A DNA stretch of 64,000 bases from Chloroflexota bacterium (GCA_016189905.1 JACPRP010000125.1:1-64000); one strand, 5' to 3'. Positions 1 to 11,080 are shown, counted from the stretch's first letter. The notes: generated from the sequence alone by a model not told the origin. Numbers and translations: made by a program.

Positions 1-147
1 AAGCAGAAACAGTTCACTTTTCAAGCATTAAGAGTTCACTTTTCAGTCGTTACTGACAAAAGTCAAGTTTGGCTGGACAAGTTCTAAGAAATGTTGTATA
101 TTTTGTTGTCGGACGAATGCAGGCTAAAAAGCTGGAGGTGAACTCGT

Positions 148-417
148 TTGGCCAATACCAAATCAGCTATAAAGATGATCCGCGTGGCGGAGCGAAGACG
201 GGCGCGCAACAAGCCGTTTCGCTCGGCAGTCAAGACTTACATTTCTAAAGCCGAGCGCTCGATCACACGGCGCGATCTCGATATCGCGGCGAGCGCTGTG
301 GCCGAAGCAATTAGCGAGCTCGACAAGGCCGCCGAAAAGGGGATCATTCACCCGAACAACGCGGCGCGCCGCAAGTCACGGCTCATGCGCAAATTCAACC
401 TTGTCAAGACGTCTTAG
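148..417 (+). CDS. rpsT: 30S ribosomal protein S20 (TTG start)
   Basis: MANTKSAIKMIRVAERRRARNKPFRSAVKTYISKAE... typical bS20 sequence; gaggtg-like RBS upstream. Confidence 0.95.
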   Translation: MANTKSAIKMIRVAERRRARNKPFRSAVKTYISKAERSITRRDLDIAASAVAEAISELDKAAEKGIIHPNNAARRKSRLMRKFNLVKTS

Positions 418-447
418 TGCCAGGTAGGCGTGACGCGTTCCTGGCAC
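417..447 (+). terminator. possible hairpin terminator after rpsT
   Basis: gtgccagg...cctggcac 8-bp arms overlapping the stop codon; no clear T-tract. Confidence 0.35.
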
Positions 448-653
448 CATCACCCCCTCGCACAAGATCAGCGCAGCACGGTGTTTCTTGTAGAAGCGTT
501 GCTGGGCCCTCTGCATTAAGCTCGGTAGAACGCTTTCGCGCTGTTTCGCGCGTTGCGGTTTAACCACCTTATTAGGTGGTGACGGCAACAAAATAGCGAA
601 GTTCGATCGAAGATTCGAGCTTCGCGCGCCGCTGCAGCGAGCGCGCTAATGCA

Positions 654-731
654 ATCCTTCAGCGGAAGGACCCGATCGAGCGGGCTAAGGCCATCCTTCA
701 GCGGAAGGACCCGATCGAGCGGGCTAAGGCC
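654..731. repeat. two perfect tandem copies of a 39-bp unit containing a CCTTCAGCGGAAGG palindrome
   Basis: atccttcagcggaaggacccgatcgagcgggctaaggcc at 654-692 and 693-731. Confidence 0.95.
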
Positions 732-1072
732 AGTCTTTCAGATATGATATCAGGTCGGTTTGCTACCTACCGAATATTCCACCGAGCGGGCCTTCGCCCC
801 CGATCAGTGACCGAATCTGTTCGGGGGAGCGTTGCTTGATGAACTCAATGGCTACATCAGCGGCAGTCTCGGCCTGCTGTCTATCGAGCCCGACGCGTTC
901 CTGCAAGAGCTTAATCAACTCTTCGCGCATTGGTTTACCTCCTCTCCAAAGCGGTTATGGTTAGGCTTTATTGGTCAGCCCCCTGGCAGGGTGACGAGCT
1001 CGTCGCCTCTGCGATAACGGCAGGGCGCCAAATAACTATCGCAAAACGCCGTGACATTGCTGATCGAGCTCC

Positions 1073-3988
1073 TCAGTGTTTGTTAAGCGGCAGGGTGAAA
1101 TGGAAGGTGCTGCCCTTGCCCAATTCGCTCTCGACCCAAGTGCGGCCACCGTGCGCCTCCACGATTCCCTTTGTGATGTAAAGACCGAGCCCCACGCCTG
1201 CCGCTCGCCTTTCACGGTAGAGGCGGGAATACGGCTGGAACAGAAGAGGGATGTCTTCATGGGCGATGCCGCTGCCCCGGTCACTCACGCTCACCGACGC
1301 CTCTCCATCTGTTCGGCACACCATCACCAGCACCTCACTGCCTTCGGGCGAGTACTTGGTGGCATTGCTCACAAGATTGGTGATGGCCTGGGCTACTCGT
1401 TGTCGATCCCATAGTCCCTCCACGGATCCGTCTGGCGCCTTCAGGATCAATCGGTGGCGAGTGGCGATAGCCTGCTGCTCCTGGATGACCTGCCGAGCTA
1501 CCGTCGTGAGGTCCGTGGCCTCCCGCTCAATGGCGAAGCGTCCCGCCAGAATGCGTGAGAAGTCCAGGAGATCGGCGATCAGGCGATTAAGCTTGCGCGC
1601 CTGTTGTTCGACTGTCTCCAACATCTTATCACGGGACTCGGGCTCCAGGGCCGTCCACCGACGCAGCACCTGTACATAGCCGATGAGCACGGTTATCGGC
1701 GAGCGCAACTCGTGGGCCACCACTGAGATGAATTGCTCTCGACGCATCCGCTCCTCCTCGAGCTCTTCGGCGCGTCGCCGGCCCTCCTGGAACAGGCGCG
1801 CGTTCTCGATGGCCATGCCGAACATATCCACCGCCCGGGTGACGGTGTTCAGATCTTCACGGGCAAAAATGCGAGGCGTACGCGTGGCAAACGCAATCAC
1901 GCCAACGGGTCTCCCTGCCGCACGCATCGGCACAGCCACCACGGAGCGATAACCCTCGGATTCGGCGACGGCCCGAGCGGAGGCGAATTCGGGACCAAGC
2001 TGGGATACGTCCTCAACCACCCGAATTTCGCCAGCGGTGAAGGCGGCCGCAGCCAAGAAGGGAGCATCGAAAGGTATCCGGCTGAAGATGCGCTGGGCCG
2101 CTGGCCCGATGAAGCGGTGCGCCACCAGCACTAACTCCCGTCGTTCCCAATCAGCCAGGAAGGCAATCACCGAGTCCGCGCCGAGCACGTCGAGTGTCTG
2201 CTCTATTATCGTTCCCAAGACGGTGTCCACATCCAGTTTCTGACTCAGCGCCTCTCCAATCTGCGACAGCACCTCTCGCTGCCGCGCCCAGCGTCGCTCC
2301 TGGGTCACGTCCCGCGCAACCACGACGACCAACTCGACCTGGCCTCTCTCGTCAAAGACCGGCACCGCGCTGTATTGCGCCAGGTGGTCTTCGCCATCCT
2401 GCAGACGCACTCGCGCCTCCATGAACAGCACTCGCTCCCCGTGCAGCGCCCGTGCAAGGGCGGATTCCTCCGGTGGGATCGGGCGCCCATCAAGATAGCG
2501 GGCATTGAAAAGCCGCCGGAACTCGGCAACAGGCTTGAGCGCCTCCTGTCGGTCTGTGAACCTACCAAGGCGCACCAGCGCTGAATTGACGGCCACCACA
2601 TCGCCCCGCCGATCCACGACCACGACTCCGTCGGGCACGGCCTCGATTATGGCCTCGAGCTGCCTGATCCTCGCCTCAGCCTGGACGCGAGCGGCCTGCT
2701 CCCGGGCAAGCTGCTCGCGCGCTTTCTCTGCCCGTTTGCGCTCGGTGATATCCTCGACCACGGCGATGAAGTAACTTGGCTCGCCCGCTGGTCCTCGCAC
2801 GAGCGACACCGTGAGATCTGCCCACACGAGCGAGCCATCCTTGCGGATATAGCGCTTCTCCATCGTGTACGTGCGAATCTCACCAGCAAGGAGGCGATGG
2901 ACATACACGAGATCGGCCTGGAGATCCTCGGGGTAGGTGATATCCTGAAAAGTCAGCCTGGCGAGCTCCTCGCGCGTGTAATCGAGGATATCGCATAGCC
3001 GCTGATTGACACGCAGGAATCGTCCTTCCAACCCTACATGCGCCATGCCCACGGCGGCCTGCTCGAACGTGGCGCGAAAGCGCTCCGCGCTATCCTGTAA
3101 CGCGTCCGCTGCCCGCTTTCGCCCCGTCACGTCCCGAAAGTACACTGACAGCCCATCTTCCGAAGGATAGACGTGCACTTCGTACCACGCGTCGAACGGG
3201 GGGTAATACTCCTCGAATACGATTGGCACTCGTTCGGAAATCGCTTTCTGATATTGGCGGTAAAACGCCGTTTCTCTCGCAGCCGGAAACTCTTCCCATA
3301 TGTTCTTGCCGACAAGGTATCTTCGGCTCTTCCGCAGCACCTGCTCCGCCCGCTTGTTCACATAGGTGAACCGCCACTGGCGGTCCAGCGCCAAGAAGCC
3401 GTCGGTGATGCTTTCGAGAATGTCGATAGTCTGCTGTCGCGCCGCCTCGGCCTGATCCGCCTGCTTTCGCAATCGCGCGAGCAGCCGCTGCTGCTCGCGC
3501 TCCATGCGGGCCTGAGCCGATACCTCGCGCCCCGCGATCAGCACGCCCACGCCATCATCTAACGGCACGGGAGAAAGGGTGCAATCCCACCAGGTCTCAC
3601 GTCCGGCGACGCGATGCGCATGTCGCGGTACGACAACCGTCTCACCACCCAGGGCTCGGGCCTGCGCTTCCAGCATCAGCTCACGTGAATCGGGCAGCAG
3701 ATCAAGTATATTCCTGCCAACCGCCTGCTCAGCTTGCAGTGACGTAGCTCTCAGCCACTCGACGTTGGCAGCGATGACGCGATTATCGGGGCCGAGCAGG
3801 CAAAGAGCAATTCCAGCTCGCTGGAATATGGTCGAAAGCAGCGCCCGGTCCTCTGCGCATCGCGCAAGCAACATCCGTGGCTCGTGCTCTGCCCCGCCCG
3901 CCGCACCAGGCGGCGTCGTCGATTCTGCACCTTCGTCGATCGGCCCCATTGGACCTCTGCTGCCTGCCTTCCCCTTGCTGGGCGCCAT
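1073..3988 (-). CDS. multi-PAS/PAC, GAF, HisKA-HATPase sensor histidine kinase (track start 4189; MAPSKGK start at 3988 looks more likely)
   Basis: several PAS blocks, GAF region, H-box FISVVAHELRSPITVLIGYV, N-box NLVSNATKYSPEG, G-boxes DRGSGIAHEDI and GVGLGLYI. Confidence 0.9.
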   Translation of the reverse strand: MAPSKGKAGSRGPMGPIDEGAESTTPPGAAGGAEHEPRMLLARCAEDRALLSTIFQRAGIALCLLGPDNRVIAANVEWLRATSLQAEQAVGRNILDLLPDSRELMLEAQARALGGETVVVPRHAHRVAGRETWWDCTLSPVPLDDGVGVLIAGREVSAQARMEREQQRLLARLRKQADQAEAARQQTIDILESITDGFLALDRQWRFTYVNKRAEQVLRKSRRYLVGKNIWEEFPAARETAFYRQYQKAISERVPIVFEEYYPPFDAWYEVHVYPSEDGLSVYFRDVTGRKRAADALQDSAERFRATFEQAAVGMAHVGLEGRFLRVNQRLCDILDYTREELARLTFQDITYPEDLQADLVYVHRLLAGEIRTYTMEKRYIRKDGSLVWADLTVSLVRGPAGEPSYFIAVVEDITERKRAEKAREQLAREQAARVQAEARIRQLEAIIEAVPDGVVVVDRRGDVVAVNSALVRLGRFTDRQEALKPVAEFRRLFNARYLDGRPIPPEESALARALHGERVLFMEARVRLQDGEDHLAQYSAVPVFDERGQVELVVVVARDVTQERRWARQREVLSQIGEALSQKLDVDTVLGTIIEQTLDVLGADSVIAFLADWERRELVLVAHRFIGPAAQRIFSRIPFDAPFLAAAAFTAGEIRVVEDVSQLGPEFASARAVAESEGYRSVVAVPMRAAGRPVGVIAFATRTPRIFAREDLNTVTRAVDMFGMAIENARLFQEGRRRAEELEEERMRREQFISVVAHELRSPITVLIGYVQVLRRWTALEPESRDKMLETVEQQARKLNRLIADLLDFSRILAGRFAIEREATDLTTVARQVIQEQQAIATRHRLILKAPDGSVEGLWDRQRVAQAITNLVSNATKYSPEGSEVLVMVCRTDGEASVSVSDRGSGIAHEDIPLLFQPYSRLYRERRAAGVGLGLYITKGIVEAHGGRTWVESELGKGSTFHFTLPLNKH

Positions 3989-4239
3989 TCGCTCCTCGGC
4001 ACTGCCACCTGGTTCGATGCGGATTCGAAAGTATCGTTTCAGTGCTGTGTCAACCACATCATCGCAATTTCGATGCCGCGTTGTTCCACCTGTCGGGGTC
4101 GCGGGCCTGATGAAGCTCAATAGGATAACCGGATTTCGGAGGTGGCGGTGCATTTGGCCTTGCAAAATGCTGAAAATCATCTTGACCAAATGCCGCCAGA
4201 CGAGTATGATATGTTCAAAAAGTGGGGAGGTTTTTTCGG

Positions 4240-4416
4240 ATGGGGATCATCATCAACGCCGATGTTTGTCAGGGAGTTGCCGATTGCGTCGAGGTGTGTC
4301 CGGTCGAGGTTATCGCGAGCCAGGGTGGCAAATGCGTTGTCGTACAAAACGACGAATGCATCGAGTGCGAGGCTTGTATCTCTGCCTGTCCACATGGCGC
4401 CATCGCGATGGAGTAA
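4240..4416 (+). CDS. 4Fe-4S ferredoxin-like protein
   Basis: two Cys clusters CQGVADCVEVCP and CIECEACISACP. Confidence 0.85.
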   Translation: MGIIINADVCQGVADCVEVCPVEVIASQGGKCVVVQNDECIECEACISACPHGAIAME

Positions 4417-4469
4417 GGCGCTTCCTTTTTTCAAGGTATCGAAGCGCGAAACGCCATTATCCCGGCTAC

Positions 4470-4496
4470 GGCGAGGTCTCTTTCGGGGACCTCGCC
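4470..4496 (+). terminator. hairpin downstream of the ferredoxin gene
   Basis: ggcgaggtc...gacctcgcc 9-bp perfect arms followed by tt. Confidence 0.45.
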
Positions 4497-4594
4497 TTGG
4501 CTTGTCTCGCCAAGGCAGGTTTGTCATTTGTCAAACGCGGCGCGGTGGGCGAAGGTCTGGGGGCGCAAAGGATGGTTTACAGGATGGATGAGCG

Positions 4595-4900
4595 ATGATA
4601 TTAATCTACATAGTTTGCGCAAATACCGAAGAAGCAAGAAGGATATCCAGCCATCTGGTGGAGCAGCGGCTTGCTGCCTGCACGAATATGCACCCGATCA
4701 CGTCCACTTACTGGTGGGAGGGGAAGGTGGTCGAAGAGAACGAGATCGCGCTGATAGCCAAGACCGTGCCGGCCAATTTCGAACGGGTCAAGGAGGCCGT
4801 CCTCAAGCTACACAGCTACCAGGTGCCTTGCATTATCTCGATTCCCGTCGACCACGTCGAGTCCAGGTATCTAGAATGGCTGCAGGGTGAGATTCGATAA
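4595..4900 (+). CDS. cutA: CutA-like divalent-cation tolerance protein
   Basis: EEARRISSHLVEQRLAACTNMHPITSTYWWEGKVVEENEIALIAKT is the CutA1 pattern. Confidence 0.92.
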   Translation: MILIYIVCANTEEARRISSHLVEQRLAACTNMHPITSTYWWEGKVVEENEIALIAKTVPANFERVKEAVLKLHSYQVPCIISIPVDHVESRYLEWLQGEIR

Positions 4901-5110
4901 GGAATCTCGCCGCCCACACATCATTTTTCCACAATCATGTATTCACTGCCCAAGCCCCAGGGTAGCTTGACCCACCTATGCACGAGTGCTATACTGCGCC
5001 CGACCAATAAACAGCAGCAAGTACAAATCGGTTCAGTAGCTTCCGGCAGAGGGAATACGGGAGCAATTCAGGGCGAAATCGATTTGAAGAAGGTTATCGA
5101 TTAACAGTTT

Positions 5111-7243
5111 ATGGACTACGCTATCAAGAGTGCTGGGGAAGTATCAATAGTGGAAATGAATCAATCGGCATGGGTAATTGGGATTGATACCGGCGGGACG
5201 TTCACGGACCTGGCGGCGGTGAACGTGGCCACGGGAACGAAACATGTCACCAAGGTGCCATCCACCCCTGGGAATCCGGCCGAGGGAATTCTTGGTGCGC
5301 TGCGGACCTTCTCGCTGGAATGTGGGGCTCACCTTGGGCAGATCACCTTTCTGGCGCACGGGACTACGGTGGCAACCAACGCCGTCCTCGAAGGCAGAGG
5401 CGCCAGAGCCGGGTTGCTCATCAACCGTGGGTTCCACGCGATCTACGAGATGCGGGCCGGGACGCGACCCGGCCAGGTGGACCTTGTGGACCCGCGCTAC
5501 CAGAAGCCGCGCTCGCTGATTCCACTATCACTGACGCGTGGGGTATCGGGGCGGGTGGCCTACGATGGGGCGATCATCGAACCCCTCGACGAGGACGACG
5601 TTCGCCAGGCCGTAGAATCCCTTCGGGAAGAGGGTGTCGAGTCCATCGCCGTCGTCTGCCTCTTCTCGTTCATGAACCCGTCCCAGGAGGAGCGCATCGG
5701 GGCGATCATCCGGGAAGCCTACCCAGGCTGCAGGGTATCCCTGTCGAGCCAGGTCTTGCCCGTCATTCGCGAGTATCCCAGGCTCTCGACGACGGCTCTA
5801 GACGCCTATGTCGGACCTGTGGTCGAGCGATACTTCCAGGACCTGCAGCTTCGCGCGCGGCGCGAGGGGCTGAACACACAGCAGTTCTACGTGATGCAGT
5901 CCAACGGTGGGTTGATGCGCATCGTTCTGGCCGTGCACTATCCCAACGAGACCCTCCTGTCCGGGCCCGCCGCGGGGGTCGTCTTCGGTACCCGACTCGG
6001 GGAGCAGACAGGAGACGAGAACCTGGTAACCCTGGATATGGGAGGCACGAGCACAGACATGAGCGTGATCCGGCGCGGCGGGTTCTCGCTGACGCGGGAG
6101 GGCAAGATCGCCGGCCAGGAGATAGGCACGCCGATGATCGAGATCGAGACGCTGGGCGCAGGCGGCGGGGCCATAGCCTGGATCGCCAAGGACGGGCTGA
6201 TGAAAGTGGGGCCACAGAGCGCCGGCGCGGCGCCCGGACCGGCCTGCTATGGCAAGGGAGGGCAAGAACCCACGGTGACAGACGCGAACGTGGCTCTCGG
6301 ATACCTGGATGCCGGCCGGTTTCTCGGAGGCAGAATGCAGGGCAGCGCCGAACTGGCGCGAGAGGCTCTCGCCCGGGTCGGACGGGGTCTGGGGCTTGAC
6401 GCTATCGAGACGGCCATCGGCGTGAACCGGATCGTCAACACACACATCGCCGGAGGGCTGCGCCTGACGTTGACCGACAAGGGGTGCGATCCGAGTCGCT
6501 TCACGCTGGTGGCCTTTGGCGGGTCGGGACCGGTTCATGCCTGGCGGGTGGCCGAGGACGTGGGCATACCCCGCATAATCATCCCACCTCATCCCGGCAT
6601 CGGCTGCGCCATCGGCCTGCTTCAGACCGACGTTATCCACGTCTATATGCAATCCTACCTGGTGGATCTGGGCACGGCGCTCCTCGGCGAGATCAACGAG
6701 CGGTTCGTTTCGCTCGAGAAGCGGGCTTATGAAGATGCTTCCGTAGAAGGATTCCCCAGGGAGGATGTCCGCCTCGTCCGACAGCTTGACCTGCGCTACC
6801 CACACCAGAGCTACGAGCTATCCGTCGATTGTCCGCTGCATGAGCTCACAGAGGAAGACCGCGCTCTCATTCGCGCCGCGTTCGACGCGCAGCATGAGCA
6901 GGTCTATGGAATCTCAGGTCCGGATGAAAAGGTGGAAGTCGTCAACGTGCGTGTGCGCTCGGTGGTGCCTCAGCGTCATACGACGGCGATGCAAACCGAG
7001 AAGCAGCCCGATGCGGGGGAAGGCGGTCCGCGGGGAAGACGAATGGCCTATTTCGAGGCGCTCGGCGGGTTTGCGGAGGCGATGGTTTACGATCGCGCGC
7101 TGTTGAGCCCCGGCAATAGAGTGCCTGGCCCGGCGATCGTCGAGCAACTCGACTCCACCACCGTTATCGGGCCAGCCTGGCTGGGACGGGTGGACACTTT
7201 CGGCAACATAATCATCGAGAAGAAAAGCGGGGAGGGCGCGTGA
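5111..7243 (+). CDS. hyuA: hydantoinase/oxoprolinase family subunit A (ATP-binding); start may be 5156
   Basis: GIDTGGTFTDLAAV, LGAGGGAIAWI, YPHQSYELSV. Confidence 0.92.
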   Translation: MDYAIKSAGEVSIVEMNQSAWVIGIDTGGTFTDLAAVNVATGTKHVTKVPSTPGNPAEGILGALRTFSLECGAHLGQITFLAHGTTVATNAVLEGRGARAGLLINRGFHAIYEMRAGTRPGQVDLVDPRYQKPRSLIPLSLTRGVSGRVAYDGAIIEPLDEDDVRQAVESLREEGVESIAVVCLFSFMNPSQEERIGAIIREAYPGCRVSLSSQVLPVIREYPRLSTTALDAYVGPVVERYFQDLQLRARREGLNTQQFYVMQSNGGLMRIVLAVHYPNETLLSGPAAGVVFGTRLGEQTGDENLVTLDMGGTSTDMSVIRRGGFSLTREGKIAGQEIGTPMIEIETLGAGGGAIAWIAKDGLMKVGPQSAGAAPGPACYGKGGQEPTVTDANVALGYLDAGRFLGGRMQGSAELAREALARVGRGLGLDAIETAIGVNRIVNTHIAGGLRLTLTDKGCDPSRFTLVAFGGSGPVHAWRVAEDVGIPRIIIPPHPGIGCAIGLLQTDVIHVYMQSYLVDLGTALLGEINERFVSLEKRAYEDASVEGFPREDVRLVRQLDLRYPHQSYELSVDCPLHELTEEDRALIRAAFDAQHEQVYGISGPDEKVEVVNVRVRSVVPQRHTTAMQTEKQPDAGEGGPRGRRMAYFEALGGFAEAMVYDRALLSPGNRVPGPAIVEQLDSTTVIGPAWLGRVDTFGNIIIEKKSGEGA

Positions 7244-8979
7244 TGACGGTGGACCCTATCACTCTGGAGGTCGTACGCAACCGTCTGGGGGAGATCGTCG
7301 GGACGATGGAGAGGCTGTTGTTCCACAGCGGTTACTCGCCCATCCTGCGGGAATCCTTCGACGGCAGCGCCTGCATCCTGGACGGCAACGGCCAGGCGGT
7401 CGTCGGCTCCGGCATGCCCATCCATCTCTTCCCTTACTACTACACTGTTCAGGCCATCATTCAAAGGCACGGGGAGCGGATGCGCCCCGGCGATGCCTTC
7501 ATTCTGAACGATCCCTACGTCGGGGGCAGTCTGCACGTCCCCGACGTGGCCATCGTCACTCCTGTTTTCTACCAGGGACAGCGCGTCGCCTTCTGCGCCA
7601 GCATCGCGCATAAGCCAGACATCGGCGGGCTCGTCGCCGGCTCGTCGGGAGCTGGAGCCCGTGAGATCTTTCACGAGGGTCTCTTGATCCCGGGTGTGCG
7701 CTACTGGACCAGCGACGGGGTCAACCCCGACGTGGAGGCCATGCTGCGCCACAACAGCCGCACGCCCGACGAGGTACTCGGGGACCTGCGAGCGCAGGTG
7801 GGCTGCACACGGGTCGGCAGGCGACGCCTGATGGAATTATGCGACGAGTACGGGGTCGAGACGGTGACCGAGAGCTTCGAGTTGCTCATCCAGCGAGCCG
7901 AGCGACTGCTGAGAATGGAGCTGCTCAGCCTGCCCGATGGCGAGCAAGAGGCCGAGGGATTTCTCGACGACGACGGCGTGGACCTGGGCCATCCGGTGCG
8001 CTTCCACGTGCGAATCCGCAAGCAGGGCGAGGAGATCGAGTTCGACTACAGCGGCAGCAATCCGCAGGTCAAGGGGCCGGTCAATCTGCGGCCGCAGAGC
8101 AGTGAGACGGCGGCGGCCCTCGCGTTGATCGGCTATCTGGACCCGTCGATCCCCATCAACGACGGGCCGCGACGCCTGCTCCGCTTCGTCAATCCGCCGG
8201 GGCTGGTGACCAACGTGCAGCACCCCGCACCCATCAACACCTACTACGCGACGATGCTGCTGCTATTCAGTTGCGTGCAACTGGCGCTGTCGAAGTTCGA
8301 TCCCGCGCGAGCGATCGCGCCTCCCGGTTTCAGCGCGGGAGGCATCACGTTTGGCTACGCGCAGTCGCGCACGGGCCAGCCGGCGGTGCAATACGAGCTG
8401 ATCGGCTCGTCGTTGGGGGGGACGCCCGCCGGGGATGGGGCCTTCGGCACCAGCCCTCTCTACCACATCACGACCAGCCAGCCGGTGGAAATATTGGAAA
8501 CTGAGTACCCGCTGCAGGTCACACGCTTCGAGCTACTGCCAGATTCGGCCGGCGACGGCAAACACCGGGGCGGGCCGGCATACCTTCGCGAGTACCGGCT
8601 CCTCACTGAGGCCAAGTTCTCCTTGCGCAGAGGCGGCGCTCGGGACGGCGGCTGGGGAGTTGTAGGAGGGCATGGTCCGAGGCCCTCGACCTGCATCGTG
8701 AACCCGGGCACCGACTGCGAAGAAAGGCTGCCCGCTCTGGCAACGCGAGACCTGAAGCCAGGGGATATCGTCCGGCTCACCTCGCCCGGCGGAGGCGGCT
8801 ACGGCAGCCCGTTGGAGCGTGATCCCCTCGCGGTGCTGGAGGACGTGCGCAACGGCCTCGTGTCGCGGGAGGTGGCGCGAGAGGTGTATGGGGTGGTAGT
8901 TCGGCCGGGGCTGGATGGCGTCGACGAGATGGCTACCGCCGAAGTTCGGGGGGGAAGGCGAGAGCGTTCGGCGGGTTGA
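7240..8979 (+). CDS. hyuB: hydantoinase B/oxoprolinase family subunit B
   Basis: DPITLEVVRNRLGEIVGTMERLLFHSGYSPILRE...; 4-bp ATGA overlap with hyuA. Confidence 0.92.
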   Translation: MMTVDPITLEVVRNRLGEIVGTMERLLFHSGYSPILRESFDGSACILDGNGQAVVGSGMPIHLFPYYYTVQAIIQRHGERMRPGDAFILNDPYVGGSLHVPDVAIVTPVFYQGQRVAFCASIAHKPDIGGLVAGSSGAGAREIFHEGLLIPGVRYWTSDGVNPDVEAMLRHNSRTPDEVLGDLRAQVGCTRVGRRRLMELCDEYGVETVTESFELLIQRAERLLRMELLSLPDGEQEAEGFLDDDGVDLGHPVRFHVRIRKQGEEIEFDYSGSNPQVKGPVNLRPQSSETAAALALIGYLDPSIPINDGPRRLLRFVNPPGLVTNVQHPAPINTYYATMLLLFSCVQLALSKFDPARAIAPPGFSAGGITFGYAQSRTGQPAVQYELIGSSLGGTPAGDGAFGTSPLYHITTSQPVEILETEYPLQVTRFELLPDSAGDGKHRGGPAYLREYRLLTEAKFSLRRGGARDGGWGVVGGHGPRPSTCIVNPGTDCEERLPALATRDLKPGDIVRLTSPGGGGYGSPLERDPLAVLEDVRNGLVSREVAREVYGVVVRPGLDGVDEMATAEVRGGRRERSAG

Positions 8980-10141
8980 GCTGGCGCCTGGGTTGGCCCA
9001 GGCGGCGTCTCAACTTCGCGATCAGCGCCTTGCCCATGTCCTGTCGATACGCTTCGCCGACCTCCTGGATCAGCGCCTGCAGTTGGTCCTGGCCGTAACC
9101 CAGTGGTCCAGCCATCTCAGCCAGGGCGCGGAAATCGCTTTCCGTATCACGGTGGCCAATGGCACTGTCGATGAGGAAGCACAGAGCGACCAGCCGCATG
9201 CCATCGGCGGGTCATCCCAGTCGCGCAGCCAGGTAGCCCAACTGGTGCAAGGCAGCCGCTTCGCCCGCACGGTCGCTGCCCCCGCGACTGACCCTCAACG
9301 CCTCCTGCACTTTGCCCCTGGCCTCCCCGTACCGGGCAACCCTGATGTCGATGTTGGCTGCTTGCCTCATCACACTCGCTGCGCCGCGCTCGTCGCCCAG
9401 GGCACTGAAGAGCTCAAGGGCAGCCGCCGCGGCCTCGCTCGCCGCCTGATACTCGGCCAGTTGCTCGTGCATCTGACTGAGCTGTAACGCGATCCGCGCA
9501 TGGGCCAACCGCTCGGCTGGGGTTTTCCCGGAGTATTCGTCCCCCAGGCCTTTCAGGAGCGCCATGCGCTCTCTCGTCTTCCCCTCTTCAGCACTGCGGA
9601 AACCTGGAAGCTGGTTCAGCGTCTCCGTCAACATCGAAAGGCGCGCCACCTCTGGAACCTTGAACTCGTAGACCCCGCTGTTCCAATCGAAGAAGTCCGG
9701 GGCGTTCCGCGCGAGCAACGGCACCGCAAACTCCGGCAGCCAGAATACCAGTGGACGGTCCAGGCGACGATAAGCCGCACGACGCCAGTTGAGCTGGCTC
9801 AGTACCTCTCGAGCGCCCTTCTCGTCAACAGACGTGAGGAGCGCCTCAAGCCCGTAGATGAAGAGTATCACATCCTCAGGGGCTTCATTCCTCGCACTGG
9901 CGACGGCTTCGTGTGGGTCGCACTCGCGACGAAGGGTGATCTCGACTATCGGTCGCCCCACCATCGTCTTCAACTGGCGCACCATGTCCGCTCTGAAAAG
10001 CGGCACGTTGCAGAGGGCGATGTACAGGCTGAAGCCTCGGGACCGGCGCAGGGCACGAACGAGGCGCTCGAAATCCGCCAAAGGGGTCCACGGGCCAATG
10101 GTTCGCGTCCGGGGGGGGCGCTGGGTCATCTTTCTAGCCAT
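8933..10141 (-). pseudogene. TPR-like regulatory protein interrupted by an in-frame TGA at 9212-9214
   Basis: ORFs 9212..10141 and 8933..9199 are in the same frame (GYLAARLG*PADGMRLVALCFLID), separated only by TGA and four codons. Confidence 0.7.
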
Positions 10142-10791
10142 TCACGCACTCTCGGTATCGCCAGAACAGCGGGGTGCAGGTCCGCCCATCGCTGGTGGTT
10201 TTGATATTCCAGTACCAGGCGCAGGTGCAGGAGTCGGCCGGGAATGTCATCGCCCGCGACGCGCCGCAGTCTGTGGACCTGCCGAAGTCGTTCGATGTCT
10301 TCGTCGCGCACGAGCTGGTCGTAGTCCCTGATCAGCCGTCGAATTGGCGCCTCACAGTGATCCAGAGCGATGCGGTCGTCGGTCTCATCGCAGGCGAAGC
10401 GCACGAGGCGCAGAAGGTCTCGAATCGATCCTCCACTCATCTCGACCAGGCGCTCGACGATCTCCGGTTTCTCAAACACCCGCTCCACGTTCACGCGCCT
10501 GGCCACCACTTCGAAAAGCGCCCGGCGTCCTTCGGCGCTAGGGGTTTGCCCGTCAGATTCAAATACCTTGACCATCGGGATGAGATCCGTCTCCGCGAAG
10601 GCGTCGCCCAGGTTCACATTGAACACCAACCAGACAGGGACCGTGTAGATAATGTGGCATTGCGGCGCTTTCAGTTGCTCGGCGTGATGCACGAAAAGCG
10701 CAGAATCGCTGGTCTGGCCATCCGCCAGAGTCTGGTAGAACATCTTCTCTGGCGACAGGCGAAGGCGCCTATGGTTGGGGTCACGCCTCAC
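10126..10791 (-). pseudogene. C-terminal part of an AAA/STAND-type ATPase lacking the P-loop region
   Basis: ALFVHHAEQL..CHIIYTVPVWLVFN..SGGSIRDLLRLVRFA..; no Walker A; in-frame stop just upstream; 16-bp overlap with the downstream TPR gene. Confidence 0.55.
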
Positions 10792-11008
10792 GACGCGGCG
10801 GCGCTGCTAAGGGAGCCACCTGTTGTCGCTAAGAATTATAGCTCACCGGCGAGGGTATGTACAGGCCGCTTTCGAACACCGGCGGGCAAGGTGCGAGTAC
10901 CCAGCAGTCTTAGACCACAGCCTTAGGCCATGTTTCGAGCGCTAGTTGCTCAGTTGCGAACACACCTCGCTTCCCAGTTAGCGGGCGGGTGGCACGAGAC
11001 GGCCCTCG

Positions 11009-11080
11009 TGCGCATCAAGCTAAGACGCAATTCAGCAACGAAAGAGCCCGTGCGGCCGACCAAGCCACTCCTCTCCCTCA
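11009..11080. repeat. dispersed repeat copy, related to 26190-26262
   Basis: tgcgcatcaagctaagacgcaattcagcaacgaaagagcccgtgcggccgaccaagccactcctctccctca. Confidence 0.8.

Noticed and set aside
3579-4598. Plus-strand ORF of 339 aa overlapping the histidine kinase, ferredoxin and cutA
   Set aside because: High-GC shadow ORF; low-complexity sequence and conflict with three well-supported genes.
9212-9214. TGA as selenocysteine or recoded codon
   Set aside because: No SECIS-like hairpin noticed, the family is not known to use Sec at this point, and the partner gene is also truncated, so decay is the simpler explanation.
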